A DNA stretch of 24,054 bases from Pseudomonadota bacterium (GCA_023388335.1 JAEWGL010000048.1:1-24054), one strand, 5' to 3'. Shown: positions 6,931-15,353, counted from the stretch's first letter. Notes: generated from the letters alone by a model not told the origin. Program-made: numbers and translations.

Positions 6931-8355
6931 TCAGTGCTTGAACATGACGTGGCGCACGCAGGTGTAGTCTTCCAGCCCGTACATCGACATGTCCTTGCCG
7001 TAACCGGACTGCTTCATGCCGCCGTGTGGCATTTCGCTGACCAGCATGAAGTGGGTGTTGACCCAGGTGCAGCCGTACTGCAGGCGCGCGGCCAGGCGGT
7101 TAGCGCGGCCGACGTCGCGGGTCCACACCGAGGAGGCCAGGCCGTAGTCCGAGTCATTGGCATAGGCCAGGGCTTGGGCCTCATCGCTGAAGGGGGTGAC
7201 ACTGACCACCGGGCCGAAGACTTCGTGCTGAACGATCTCATCGTCCTGGCGGGCGTCGGCCAGCACGGTCGGCTCGAAGAAGAAGCCTGGGCCTGGGACG
7301 CGCTTGCCGCCAGTGATCACGCGGATGTGCGGCTGGGCCTTGGCGCGCTCGACGAAGCCTTCGACGCGCTCCAGGTGATCACGGGTGATCAGCGGTCCGA
7401 GCTCGGTTTCAGGGTCGTCCTGCAGGCCATGACGCAGGCTGGCCACCGCCTCGCCAAGCTTGCTCACGAAGCGTTCGTAGACGCCTTGTTGCACATACAG
7501 CCGGCAGGCGGCGGTGCAATCCTGGCCGGCGTTGTAGAAGCCGAACGCCCGAATACCTTCGACCGCGGCGTCGATGTCGGCATCGTCGAAGATCAGCACC
7601 GGGGCCTTGCCGCCCAGTTCCATGTGGGTGCGCTTCACGCTGCTGGCGGTGCCGGCGATGATCCGCGCGCCGGTGGCGACGGAGCCGGTCAATGACACCA
7701 GGCGCACCTTGGGGTGGTTGACCAGGGGTTCACCCACGCTCGGGCCGCGCCCGAAGAGGATGTTGACCACGCCGGCCGGAAACAGGTCGGCCATCATCCG
7801 GCCCAGCTCCAGGGCGGTCAGCGGGGTCTGCTCGGAAGGCTTGAGCACCACGCAGTTGCCCGCGGCCAGGGCTGGGGCGATCTTCCACGCGACCATCATC
7901 AGTGGGTAGTTCCAGGGCGCGATGGAAGCGACCACACCCAGGGGGTCGCGGCGGATCATCGAGGTGTGCCCAGGCAGGTACTCACCGCCGGCCGACCCGG
8001 ACAGGCAACGGCTGGCGCCGGCAAAGAAGCGGAACACGTCGGCGATGGCGGGGATTTCGTCATTGAGTGCGGCCTGGTAGGGCTTGCCGCAGTTCTGCGA
8101 CTCCAGGCGGGCCAGGGTCTGCGCCTGGGCTTCGATGCGATCGGCCAGCTTGAGCAGCAGGTGCGCGCGGTCCTTGGGTGGCGTCTGCGACCAGCTGTCG
8201 AACGCACGGTCGGCGGCCTGTACCGCGGCATCGACCTGGGCGCTGCTGGCCTCGGCGATGTTTACCAGGACTTCGCCTTCGGACGGGTTGTACACGGCAT
8301 AGGTGTCGCCTTGGCCGTCGACCAGTTGCCCATCGATCAGGAGTTTGGTTTGCAT
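6931..8355 (-). CDS. patD: Gamma-aminobutyraldehyde dehydrogenase (PatD-like)
   Basis: A 474-residue NAD(P)-dependent aldehyde dehydrogenase, the same length as E. coli PatD and very similar along its whole length. It has the PWNYP motif (148-152), the general base Glu246 in MELGGK and the nucleophile Cys280 in AGQDCTAAC. PatD oxidises 4-aminobutanal, formed from putrescine, to GABA. I chose the ATG at 8355, where similarity begins; a start at 8427 adds unrelated residues. It is transcribed alone, divergent from an FCD-type GntR regulator and upstream of the N-demethylase operon, so its natural aldehyde may be an N-methylated aminoaldehyde. Betaine aldehyde dehydrogenases are a close alternative, but the match to PatD is better. 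Confidence 0.88.
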   Translation of the reverse strand: MQTKLLIDGQLVDGQGDTYAVYNPSEGEVLVNIAEASSAQVDAAVQAADRAFDSWSQTPPKDRAHLLLKLADRIEAQAQTLARLESQNCGKPYQAALNDEIPAIADVFRFFAGASRCLSGSAGGEYLPGHTSMIRRDPLGVVASIAPWNYPLMMVAWKIAPALAAGNCVVLKPSEQTPLTALELGRMMADLFPAGVVNILFGRGPSVGEPLVNHPKVRLVSLTGSVATGARIIAGTASSVKRTHMELGGKAPVLIFDDADIDAAVEGIRAFGFYNAGQDCTAACRLYVQQGVYERFVSKLGEAVASLRHGLQDDPETELGPLITRDHLERVEGFVERAKAQPHIRVITGGKRVPGPGFFFEPTVLADARQDDEIVQHEVFGPVVSVTPFSDEAQALAYANDSDYGLASSVWTRDVGRANRLAARLQYGCTWVNTHFMLVSEMPHGGMKQSGYGKDMSMYGLEDYTCVRHVMFKH

Positions 8356-8618
8356 GGCGTATTCCTTGGTCAGTCTTGTAAGTGGAAAATCGCTTAGCGC
8401 AGGCCGAGGCAGGCTCGATGTCTGCAAAAAATTTTAAACCTATGAAACCATATCTTAAACTTTGTTATTTGCCAACTGGTCGTTTAAAAGGTCTTTTTGG
8501 TATGGAAAGAATGGAATCAGCGGTATCGGGTCCCGCCGCCTTCGCTATAAGATACGGAACTGAACCTTTTAGCCGAGGCCCGTCCGCCAAGCCTTGCAAT
8601 GCTCGATAGGGAGAGGCA
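8356..8618. promoter_or_regulatory. Divergent promoter region between patD-like and gntR-type genes
   Basis: These 263 bases are unusually AT-rich for the window, especially at 8428-8510. They must hold both divergent promoters. The palindrome TATGAAACCATA (8441-8452) resembles TATGGTTTTATA at 6800-6811 read on the other strand. I see no clear -35/-10 pair that I would defend. Confidence 0.5.
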
Positions 8619-9371
8619 ATGAGTGCCCTGAATACTGCTCGTAATACTGCTTTCATTCGGTTGCGCCAGGAAGGGCGTACCGACGAAGTGGCACGAAGGC
8701 TGGTGGAAGCCATTGAACTGGGGCTGTTCGCCGAAGGGCAGCAACTGCCCAGCGAGTCGGAGCTGGCCCTGCAGCTAGGGGTCGCTACCGTGACGTTGCG
8801 CGAGGCACTGGTGGTGCTGCGTCAGCGTGGGCTGATCGAGACCCGGCGGGGGCGCAATGGCGGCAGCTTCGTCTGCGCGCCGGTGGAGTTGCCCGAGGTG
8901 CTGTTGCTGCAGCGCCTGCGCGACATGAGCGGGCCTGACCTGCGCGACCTGGGCGATGAGCAGACCGCCATCTCAGGCACCGCGGCACGGCTGGCCGCCA
9001 AGCGCAGTTCCCGCGAGCAGCAGGCGCGCATCGCCCAGCACATCGAGACGCTTAGGCAAGCGGGCACTCGTCTGGCCAGGCACCGTGCCGATGCGCGTTT
9101 TCATATCGAGGTGGCGGCCGCCGCGCAATCGCTGCGCCTGACCCACGCCGAGATGCGCCTGCAGTCGGAAGTCGGCGAATTGCTCTGGCTGGAGGCGGCG
9201 GGCGGCGGCGATGTGGAGGTGGTCGAGCAGGAACACCGCGCCATTCTGCAGGCGCTGGTGGGCGGTGACGCGGTGTTGGCCGGTGCGTTGGCCGAGGCCC
9301 ATGTCAGTCGCGGCATCAAGCGTTTGATCAGCCTGCGCCTGGAGTTGCTGGCCGAGGTGGATGGAGGTTGA
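8619..9371 (+). CDS. GntR-family transcriptional regulator, FadR subfamily (FCD domain)
   Basis: A 250-residue protein with an N-terminal winged helix-turn-helix (about residues 20-85: LPSESELALQLGV...TLREALVVLRQRGLIE) and a C-terminal all-helical FCD ligand domain. The latter has the expected His residues for a metal site (RFHIEVAAAA, QEHRAIL, EAHVSRG). FCD regulators usually sense small acids and repress nearby catabolic genes. The start at 8619 has GGGAGAGG before it. It is divergent from the PatD-like gene, so it most likely controls this gene and perhaps the N-demethylase operon. The inducer is unknown. Confidence 0.88.
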   Translation: MSALNTARNTAFIRLRQEGRTDEVARRLVEAIELGLFAEGQQLPSESELALQLGVATVTLREALVVLRQRGLIETRRGRNGGSFVCAPVELPEVLLLQRLRDMSGPDLRDLGDEQTAISGTAARLAAKRSSREQQARIAQHIETLRQAGTRLARHRADARFHIEVAAAAQSLRLTHAEMRLQSEVGELLWLEAAGGGDVEVVEQEHRAILQALVGGDAVLAGALAEAHVSRGIKRLISLRLELLAEVDGG

Positions 9372-9501
9372 GGCCAGTCGAAAGACAACACGCGCCAGGC
9401 TTGGCGTGGTAATTGCGTGACATTGCAGCAACAGGCCTGAGCGCGAATGCCGGGCCATCGCCCTACATAACAAGAAAGCCGCACCTGCATGAGGTAATGC
9501 C

Positions 9502-10251
9502 ATGTTTGCCCTGAGCGATAACGACCCCCTGTCGGCATGCGCCCAACAGCTCGACAGTACCCTGGGGACCCTCTTCAGTCAGGTTCGCCAGTTGGTGGAC
9601 GAAACCCAAGCGTTATGGGAGCGGGTCCTGGCCGAGGGCCGCCAGCCCGCCGCCAAGGACCTGGCCTTGCTGCGCCCGGCCATCGACCGGCAACTGCTAG
9701 CCACCGGCGCATTCGGTTGCGGTGGCGGCGTCATCGTCGAACCCGGTTGCCTGGCCGACCGCGAGATGCACCTGGAGTGGTGGTACCTGGCCGATGCAGG
9801 CAAGACCCTGCCACTGCGCCCGAACTTCGACCGGCGCCGGGAGAACTACTACGACTACACCGAGATGCCGTGGTACAGCCGCCCCCGCAACAGCGGCAAG
9901 CCGGTGGTGGAGGGCCCCTACGTGGACCTCTATGGTACCAACATGTATGTGCTGACCTTTACCATGCCCATCGTGGTCCAGGGCCGCTTCATCGGCGTCG
10001 CCGGGCTGGACCTGTCCCTGCACAACGTCGAGCGCCTGCTGGTGCGCAGCCTGATGCGACTGGCCCATGAGGCGGTGCTGATTTCCGCCGATGGTCGGGT
10101 GATTGCTTCCAATACCGCTAATTGGATGGTGGGCGATCTGGCCCTGGCGTTGCTCAACACCATTCCAGTGGACGGCGTGCGGGTGACGCTGGCCGAGTCC
10201 GAGGCCGGCTGGTCGTTGGTACGTCTCCCAGGCCTGCGCAAGGTTGCTTGA
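9502..10251 (+). CDS. Free-standing Cache-domain protein
   Basis: A 249-residue protein with a single Cache (PDC-like) ligand-binding module. The signature parts are MPWYSRP (122-128), GPYVD (138-142), TFTMPI (152-157) and GVAGLDLSL (165-173), the core seen in the periplasmic sensors of chemoreceptors and kinases. There is no membrane segment, no signal peptide and no output domain, so the protein is probably cytoplasmic and may bind a small molecule on its own. The aromatic/Arg/Asp pattern recalls amino-acid- or amine-binding dCache sites, but I cannot prove it. It has its own GAGG ribosome site, starts 130 bases after the GntR gene in the same direction, and may be co-transcribed with it. 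Confidence 0.8.
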   Translation: MFALSDNDPLSACAQQLDSTLGTLFSQVRQLVDETQALWERVLAEGRQPAAKDLALLRPAIDRQLLATGAFGCGGGVIVEPGCLADREMHLEWWYLADAGKTLPLRPNFDRRRENYYDYTEMPWYSRPRNSGKPVVEGPYVDLYGTNMYVLTFTMPIVVQGRFIGVAGLDLSLHNVERLLVRSLMRLAHEAVLISADGRVIASNTANWMVGDLALALLNTIPVDGVRVTLAESEAGWSLVRLPGLRKVA

Positions 10252-10529
10252 GCGGGCCCGCGCAGGCCAATCCCTGTAGGAGATCGCCCAGCCCGCTGGA
10301 CCGCGCTGTCGCGCAGAGAACAAAGCCTGCAAGCGCGGCGCAATACTCTGTGGGCGGGCTTGCCCGCGAAGCAGGCACCGCGGTGTATGGCACCGGCTTC
10401 GCCGGTGTTCGCGGGCAAGCCCGCTCCCACAGGGTTCAGCTAAATCAATGAGTTAGCGTGTGTTCTATGAGAGATCGCCCAGCGGGCAGAGCGAACTCCC
10501 CACAGGCTCCACAGGAGCGTCCCCCGTCA
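10252..10529. repeat. Gene-free spacer with REP pair and 34-bp shared element
   Basis: The spacer between two convergent genes holds an inverted REP pair: CTGTGGGCGGGCTTGCCCGCGA at 10348-10369 and its partner at 10409-10433. A CACCGGC-TTC-GCCGGTG hairpin (10391-10407) sits between them. Bases 10306-10339 are the exact reverse complement of 276-309. GAGATCGCCCAGC is found at 10280-10292 and again at 10471-10483. The REP stems may act as bidirectional termination or mRNA-protection structures. Confidence 0.8.
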
Positions 10530-11303
10530 TCAACCCCACCCCTCCAGCCGCAATGTCGCCCGCACCAGCCGTTGCTCTTCCTGCTCGATGTCCTTGAGGC
10601 TGTCACGGATGCCATGGATATGGTCGCGGGCGGCGCGTTGCGCGTGCTCTGGCAGGCGTTCGATCACGGCGCGGTAGAGCCTGGAATGCTGGCGGTCGAG
10701 CTGTTTGAGACTGGTAGGGCGGTGGTAGAGGTTATTCACCGAGGCGAACACCGAGCTGAGCGTCAGGTCGGTGAGCGATTGCAAGGTATGCACCAGCACC
10801 GGGTTATGCGATGCCTCGCAGATGGCCAGATGAAAGCCGTGGTCCAGCCGCGCGTGGTCCTGTGAATCCAGTCCGTCTGGCGATTCGTGGGCGGCGATCA
10901 TCTCTTCATAACGACGCCGGATCAGGATGAAGTCGGCCTCAGTGCCACGTAGCGCGGCCAGGCGGGCGGATTCGCCTTCAAGCAGGGCACGGACTTCAAG
11001 CAGGTCATACAGGGTTCGCGGCTGTGAACTGAACAGGTGCATAAGCGGGCTGGCGTCCCGCGGGCCGTTGAGCTCGGCAACGAACGATCCACGGCCCTGG
11101 CTGGTCTCGAGGATCCCGCGACCACGCAGCGCGCGCAGGCCTTCGCGCAGCGCCGACCGGGAAATGCCCAGTTTGTCGCACAGCCGCCGTTCGGACGGCA
11201 ATGCCTGTCCAGGCTTGAGCACGCCATCGACGATCAGTTGCTCGATGCGCTCGGCCACGACGTCCGCGACCTGCCTTTTTTGCCCCGTATTGTGGTTGTC
11301 CAT
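10530..11303 (-). CDS. glcC: Glycolate operon regulator GlcC (GntR/FCD family)
   Basis: A 257-residue regulator with an N-terminal winged helix (LPSERRLCDKLGISRSALREGL, about residues 36-57) and a C-terminal FCD domain with the usual His/Asp metal site residues (DHGFHLAICEASHNP, RQHSRLY, DHIHGI). It resembles GlcC, the glycolate-responsive activator, and is divergent from glcD. An identical palindrome (ACTGGTAGGACCAGT) lies directly upstream of its own ribosome site and again before glcD, suggesting it regulates both itself and the operon. LldR or PdhR are relatives, but the neighbours decide for GlcC. GGAG stands 7 bases before the ATG. Confidence 0.9.
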   Translation of the reverse strand: MDNHNTGQKRQVADVVAERIEQLIVDGVLKPGQALPSERRLCDKLGISRSALREGLRALRGRGILETSQGRGSFVAELNGPRDASPLMHLFSSQPRTLYDLLEVRALLEGESARLAALRGTEADFILIRRRYEEMIAAHESPDGLDSQDHARLDHGFHLAICEASHNPVLVHTLQSLTDLTLSSVFASVNNLYHRPTSLKQLDRQHSRLYRAVIERLPEHAQRAARDHIHGIRDSLKDIEQEEQRLVRATLRLEGWG

Positions 11304-11313
11304 GCGTTACTCC

Positions 11314-11328
11314 ACTGGTAGGACCAGT
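11314..11328. promoter_or_regulatory. GlcC operator 1 (proximal to glcC)
   Basis: ACTGGTAGGACCAGT is a perfect 6+6 palindrome around AGG/CCT and fits the FadR-type TGGTNNNACCA consensus. It begins right next to the glcC Shine-Dalgarno sequence, so bound regulator would block glcC transcription: likely autorepression. Confidence 0.8.
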
Positions 11329-11421
11329 CAAAGGGCAGTTATCGAGGTTTTGGTGAACTGTCCTGGAGCATAAGGAATAACGCCTCATTGGGGAACTAGG
11401 GTCGCTGCTTCAGGGACCTAA

Positions 11422-11436
11422 ACTGGTAGGACCAGT
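11422..11436. promoter_or_regulatory. GlcC operator 2 (proximal to glcD)
   Basis: An identical copy of the 15-base palindrome, in the same orientation, centred 108 bases from operator 1 and about 98 bases before the glcD start. It would place GlcC near the glcD promoter for activation or repression. With both sites, a small DNA loop is conceivable. Confidence 0.8.
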
Positions 11437-11533
11437 TGGTAAATCGATAGACGCCCTGCGTGCCCAGGCAGATGATCACTCACACAGGCAGGGCATCAGC
11501 CCCGCCGATAACAACAAGATCAAAGAGCCTGCC

Positions 11534-13033
11534 ATGAACATCCTCTACGACGAGCGCGTTGACGGTGCACTGCCCAAAGTGGACAAGGCCGCGTTGCTGA
11601 TGGCCTTGCGCGAGCGCGTTACCGACCTGGACATCCTCCATCTGCAGGAAGACCTGCGCCCCTACGAATGCGATGGCCTCTCGGCCTATCGCACCACGCC
11701 CATGCTGGTGGTCCTGCCCGAGCGCATCGAGCAGGTGCAGGCCGTGCTCAGGCTCTGTCACGAACGGCAGGTGCCGGTGGTGGCACGCGGCGCCGGAACA
11801 GGCCTGTCGGGCGGCGCCTTGCCGCTGGAGCAGGGCATCCTGCTGGTGATGGCGCGCTTCAACCGCATTCTTGAAGTCAATCCGGCGGGCCGCTACGCCC
11901 GCGTCCAACCGGGTGTGCGCAACCTGGCCATCTCCCAGGCGGCCGCGCCATACGACCTCTACTATGCCCCGGACCCGTCCTCGCAGATCGCCTGCTCCAT
12001 CGGCGGCAACGTGGCCGAGAACGCCGGCGGCGTGCATTGCCTGAAGTACGGCCTGACCGTGCACAACCTGCTCAAGGTGGACATTCTTACCGTCGAAGGC
12101 GAGGCCATGACCCTGGGTTCGGACGCGCTGGACGCGCCAGGTTTCGACCTGCTGGCGCTGTTCACCGGCTCCGAGGGCATGCTCGGCGTGGTCACCGAGG
12201 TGACGGTCAAGCTGTTGCCCAAGCCGCAGGTGGCCAAGGTGTTGCTGGCGGCCTTCGATTCGGTGGAGAAGGCCGGGCGGGCGGTCGGCGACATCATCGC
12301 CGCCGGCATCATTCCCGGCGGCCTTGAGATGATGGACAACCTGGCGATCCGTGCCGCCGAGGACTTCATCCACGCCGGCTACCCGACCGAGGCCGAAGCC
12401 ATCCTGCTGTGCGAACTCGACGGCGTGGAAGCCGATGTGCACGAGGACTGCGCACGCGTCGACGAGGTACTGGAGCGCGCCGGCGCCACCGAGGTGCGCC
12501 TGGCCCGCGACGAGGCCGAACGCGTGCGCTTCTGGGCCGGGCGCAAGAACGCCTTCCCGGCCGTGGGCCGCCTGTCGCCAGACTACTACTGCATGGACGG
12601 CACCATCCCGCGGCGCGCGCTCCCCGGCGTGCTGCATGGCATCGCCGAACTCTCGGCCGAATACGGCCTGCGCGTGGCCAACGTGTTCCACGCCGGCGAT
12701 GGCAACATGCACCCGCTGATTCTCTTCGATGCCAACCAGCCCGGTGAGCTGGAGCGCGCCGAGGCGCTGGGCGGCAAGATCCTCGAACTCTGCGTGGCGG
12801 TGGGCGGCAGCATCACCGGCGAGCACGGCGTGGGCCGCGAGAAGATCAACCAGATGTGCGCACAGTTCAGCGCCGACGAGATCACCTTGTTCCACGCGGT
12901 GAAGTCGGCCTTCGACGCCACCGGCCTGCTCAACCCCGGCAAGAACATCCCTACCTTGCACCGCTGCGCCGAGTTCGGCGCCATGCACGTGCACATGGGC
13001 AAGCTGCCTTTCCCTGAACTGGAGCGTTTCTGA
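11534..13033 (+). CDS. glcD: Glycolate oxidase FAD subunit GlcD
   Basis: A 499-residue FAD-linked oxidase. The N-terminal PCMH-type FAD domain shows VVARGAGTGLSGGALP, the SSQIACSIGGNVAENAGG segment and LFTGSEGMLGVVTEV. The C-terminal FAD-oxidase domain carries NVFHAGDGNMHPLI and GSITGEHGVGREK. With GlcE and GlcF it oxidises glycolate to glyoxylate at the membrane, feeding the respiratory chain. It is the first gene of the glcDEFGB operon, with AAAGAG before the ATG, and a single base is shared with the start of glcE. Length and motifs are normal for the family. Confidence 0.96.
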   Translation: MNILYDERVDGALPKVDKAALLMALRERVTDLDILHLQEDLRPYECDGLSAYRTTPMLVVLPERIEQVQAVLRLCHERQVPVVARGAGTGLSGGALPLEQGILLVMARFNRILEVNPAGRYARVQPGVRNLAISQAAAPYDLYYAPDPSSQIACSIGGNVAENAGGVHCLKYGLTVHNLLKVDILTVEGEAMTLGSDALDAPGFDLLALFTGSEGMLGVVTEVTVKLLPKPQVAKVLLAAFDSVEKAGRAVGDIIAAGIIPGGLEMMDNLAIRAAEDFIHAGYPTEAEAILLCELDGVEADVHEDCARVDEVLERAGATEVRLARDEAERVRFWAGRKNAFPAVGRLSPDYYCMDGTIPRRALPGVLHGIAELSAEYGLRVANVFHAGDGNMHPLILFDANQPGELERAEALGGKILELCVAVGGSITGEHGVGREKINQMCAQFSADEITLFHAVKSAFDATGLLNPGKNIPTLHRCAEFGAMHVHMGKLPFPELERF

Positions 13034-14085
13034 TGAACAGTGCCTGTGACGCCAGCGCTCAACTGCAGGAGCAGGTCAGAGATGCCCTGGCCGCACATCG
13101 CCCCCTGCGTATCCAAGGCAGCGACAGCAAGGCCAGGCTCGGTCGGCCGGTAACCGGCGATACCCTCGATACCCGCGCCCATCGCGGCATTGTCAGCTAC
13201 GATCCCACCGAGCTGGTGGTCACGGTGCGCGCGGGCACGCCGCTGGCCGAGCTTGAGCAGGCGCTGGACGCGCAAGGCCAATGGCTGGCCTGCGAAGCGC
13301 CGCACCTGGGCGAGGGGGCCACGGTGGGCGGCATGGTCGCGGCGGGGCTGTCCGGGCCGCGTCGGCCGTGGGTGGGTTCGGTGCGCGATTTCGTCCTCGG
13401 CACGCGGTTGATCACCGGCCACGGCAAGCACCTGCGCTTCGGCGGCGAGGTCATGAAGAACGTCGCTGGCTACGACCTGTCGCGCCTGATGGCCGGCAGC
13501 TTCGGCTGCCTGGGAGTGATCACCGAAGTGTCGCTCAAGGTCCTGCCCAAACCCCGCGCGGTGGCCAACCTGCGTCTGCACGTGGATGCCGAGCAGGCCT
13601 TGCGCAAACTCGCTGAATGGGGCCAGCAACCGCTGCCGCTGAGCGCCGCCTGCCATGAGGGTGAAGCGCTGCACCTGCGCCTGGAAGGCGGCGAGGGTTC
13701 GGTGGCGGCAGCCCGCGACCGGCTGGGCTGCGAAACCACGGAGCCGGGTTTCTGGGAGGCCCTGCGCGAGCAGCGGCTGGAGTTCTTCAACGATCCGCGC
13801 CCGCTCTGGCGGCTGTCGTTGCCCAATGCCACGCCATTGCTGGAACTGCCGGGCCGGCAACTGCTGGACTGGGGTGGCGCCCAACGTTGGCTAAAAAGCG
13901 ACGCACCGGCCGAGCAGATCCGCGCGATCGCCAGTCGCGCCGGTGGTCATGCTACCTGCCAGGACGGTGGCGACAGCCCCTTTCATCCGCTACCGCCATT
14001 GCTCAAGCGCTACCACCAGCAACTCAAGGCGCAACTGGACCCACAGGGCATCTTCAACCCCGGGCGACTGTACGCGGATATCTGA
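13033..14085 (+). CDS. glcE: Glycolate oxidase FAD-binding subunit GlcE
   Basis: A 350-residue protein with a second, shorter PCMH FAD domain: GTPLAELEQAL, then APHLGEGATVGGMVAAGLSGP, and VMKNVAGYDLSRLMAGSFGCLGVITEV. It partners GlcD and GlcF in glycolate dehydrogenase. The start ATG shares one base with the glcD stop (TGATG), so translation is coupled. The C-terminus LDPQGIFNPGRLY is the usual end of this family. No unusual feature is seen. Confidence 0.95.
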   Translation: MNSACDASAQLQEQVRDALAAHRPLRIQGSDSKARLGRPVTGDTLDTRAHRGIVSYDPTELVVTVRAGTPLAELEQALDAQGQWLACEAPHLGEGATVGGMVAAGLSGPRRPWVGSVRDFVLGTRLITGHGKHLRFGGEVMKNVAGYDLSRLMAGSFGCLGVITEVSLKVLPKPRAVANLRLHVDAEQALRKLAEWGQQPLPLSAACHEGEALHLRLEGGEGSVAAARDRLGCETTEPGFWEALREQRLEFFNDPRPLWRLSLPNATPLLELPGRQLLDWGGAQRWLKSDAPAEQIRAIASRAGGHATCQDGGDSPFHPLPPLLKRYHQQLKAQLDPQGIFNPGRLYADI

Positions 14086-14093
14086 GGCTAACC

Positions 14094-15311
14094 ATGCAAA
14101 CCCATCTGAGTGAACAGGCCCGCGCCCTGCCGCGTGGCGAAGAAGCCGAAGCCATCCTGCGCAGCTGCGTGCATTGCGGTTTCTGCAATGCGACCTGCCC
14201 GACCTACCAGCTGTTGGGCGACGAGCTGGATGGCCCGCGTGGGCGCATCTACCTGATGAAGCAGGTCCTGGAAGGCCATGCGCCGAGCGCCAGCACCTTG
14301 CAGCATCTGGACCGTTGCCTCACCTGCCGCAACTGCGAGAGCACCTGCCCGTCCGGGGTGCAGTATCACAACCTGCTGGATATCGGCCGCGAGGTGGTCG
14401 AGCAGACGGTCACACGGCCATTGGGCGAGCGGGTACTGCGTGCCGGCGTACGCGCGGTCGTTCCCCATGCCGGGCTATTCAAGGCGCTGGTCAGCACCGG
14501 CAGCGCGTTGCGCCCGCTGCTGCCAGCGTCCGTCAAGGCCAAGCTGCCGCGCGAGGTACGCCCGGCCAGCGCGCGTCCGCAAGTGCGCCACACGCGCCGG
14601 ATGCTGATGCTCGAAGGCTGCGTGCAGCCAGGCTTGTCGCCCAACACCAATGCAGCGGCGGCGCGCGTGCTGGACCGCCTGCAGGTCAGCGTGGTGCCGG
14701 TTCGCGAAGCGGGCTGCTGCGGCGCGGTGGACTATCACCTCAATGCCCAGGACGCGGGGCTGGACCGGGCCCGGCGCAATATCGACGCCTGGTGGCCGGC
14801 GATCGAGGCGGGCGCCGAGGCAATCGTACAGACCGCCAGCGGCTGCGGCGCTTTCGTCAAGGATTATGGCCACTTGCTCAAGCACGACCCGCGATACGCT
14901 GCCAAGGCCCAGCGCGTCAGCGACCTGGCCAAGGACCTGGTGGAAGTGCTGCGCGAGGCGCCCCTGGAGCAACTGGGCGTGCGCACCGAGCTGAGCCTGG
15001 CCTTCCATTGTCCGTGCACGCTGCAGCATGCGCAAAAGCTCGGTGGCGCCGTGGAAGCGGTGCTGGCGCGGCTGGGCTTCAACCTCACCGCCGTGGCCGA
15101 TCCACACCTGTGCTGCGGCTCGGCCGGCACCTATTCAATCACCCAGCCGGCGCTGTCGCGGCAGTTACGCGACAACAAGCTAAACGCGCTGGAAAGCGGC
15201 CGGCCACAGGTGATCGCCACGGCCAACATCGGCTGCCAGGCCCACCTCGACAGCGCCGGACGCACACCCGTCAGGCACTGGATCGAGCTGGTCGACGAGG
15301 CCATGGCCTGA
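14094..15311 (+). CDS. glcF: Glycolate oxidase iron-sulfur subunit GlcF
   Basis: A 405-residue protein with two ferredoxin-type 4Fe-4S motifs, Cys 25/28/31/35 (CVHCGFCNATCP) and Cys 75/78/81/85 (CLTCRNCESTCP), followed by two CCG heterodisulfide-reductase-type domains (EAGCCGAVDY, HLCCGSAGTY). It carries electrons from the flavin subunits to the quinone pool. I chose the ATG at 14094, just after the glcE stop with GAGG overlapping that stop; an earlier frame to 13887 would run through glcE. The ending (HWIELVDEAMA) is normal for the family. Confidence 0.95.
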   Translation: MQTHLSEQARALPRGEEAEAILRSCVHCGFCNATCPTYQLLGDELDGPRGRIYLMKQVLEGHAPSASTLQHLDRCLTCRNCESTCPSGVQYHNLLDIGREVVEQTVTRPLGERVLRAGVRAVVPHAGLFKALVSTGSALRPLLPASVKAKLPREVRPASARPQVRHTRRMLMLEGCVQPGLSPNTNAAAARVLDRLQVSVVPVREAGCCGAVDYHLNAQDAGLDRARRNIDAWWPAIEAGAEAIVQTASGCGAFVKDYGHLLKHDPRYAAKAQRVSDLAKDLVEVLREAPLEQLGVRTELSLAFHCPCTLQHAQKLGGAVEAVLARLGFNLTAVADPHLCCGSAGTYSITQPALSRQLRDNKLNALESGRPQVIATANIGCQAHLDSAGRTPVRHWIELVDEAMA

Positions 15312-15353
15312 ACATTATCGCCTCACCCACACTCCACTTTTCGAGGACTTGTC

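Noticed and set aside
9393..9406. CGCCA-GGCT-TGGCG hairpin after the GntR gene
   Set aside because: Only 5 pairs with no T-run; too weak to call a terminator, so co-transcription with the Cache gene stays possible.
11480..13884. Minus-strand open frames 11480-12994 and 12586-13884
   Set aside because: Antisense of glcD and glcE, which have full family motifs; no ribosome sites and low-complexity composition.
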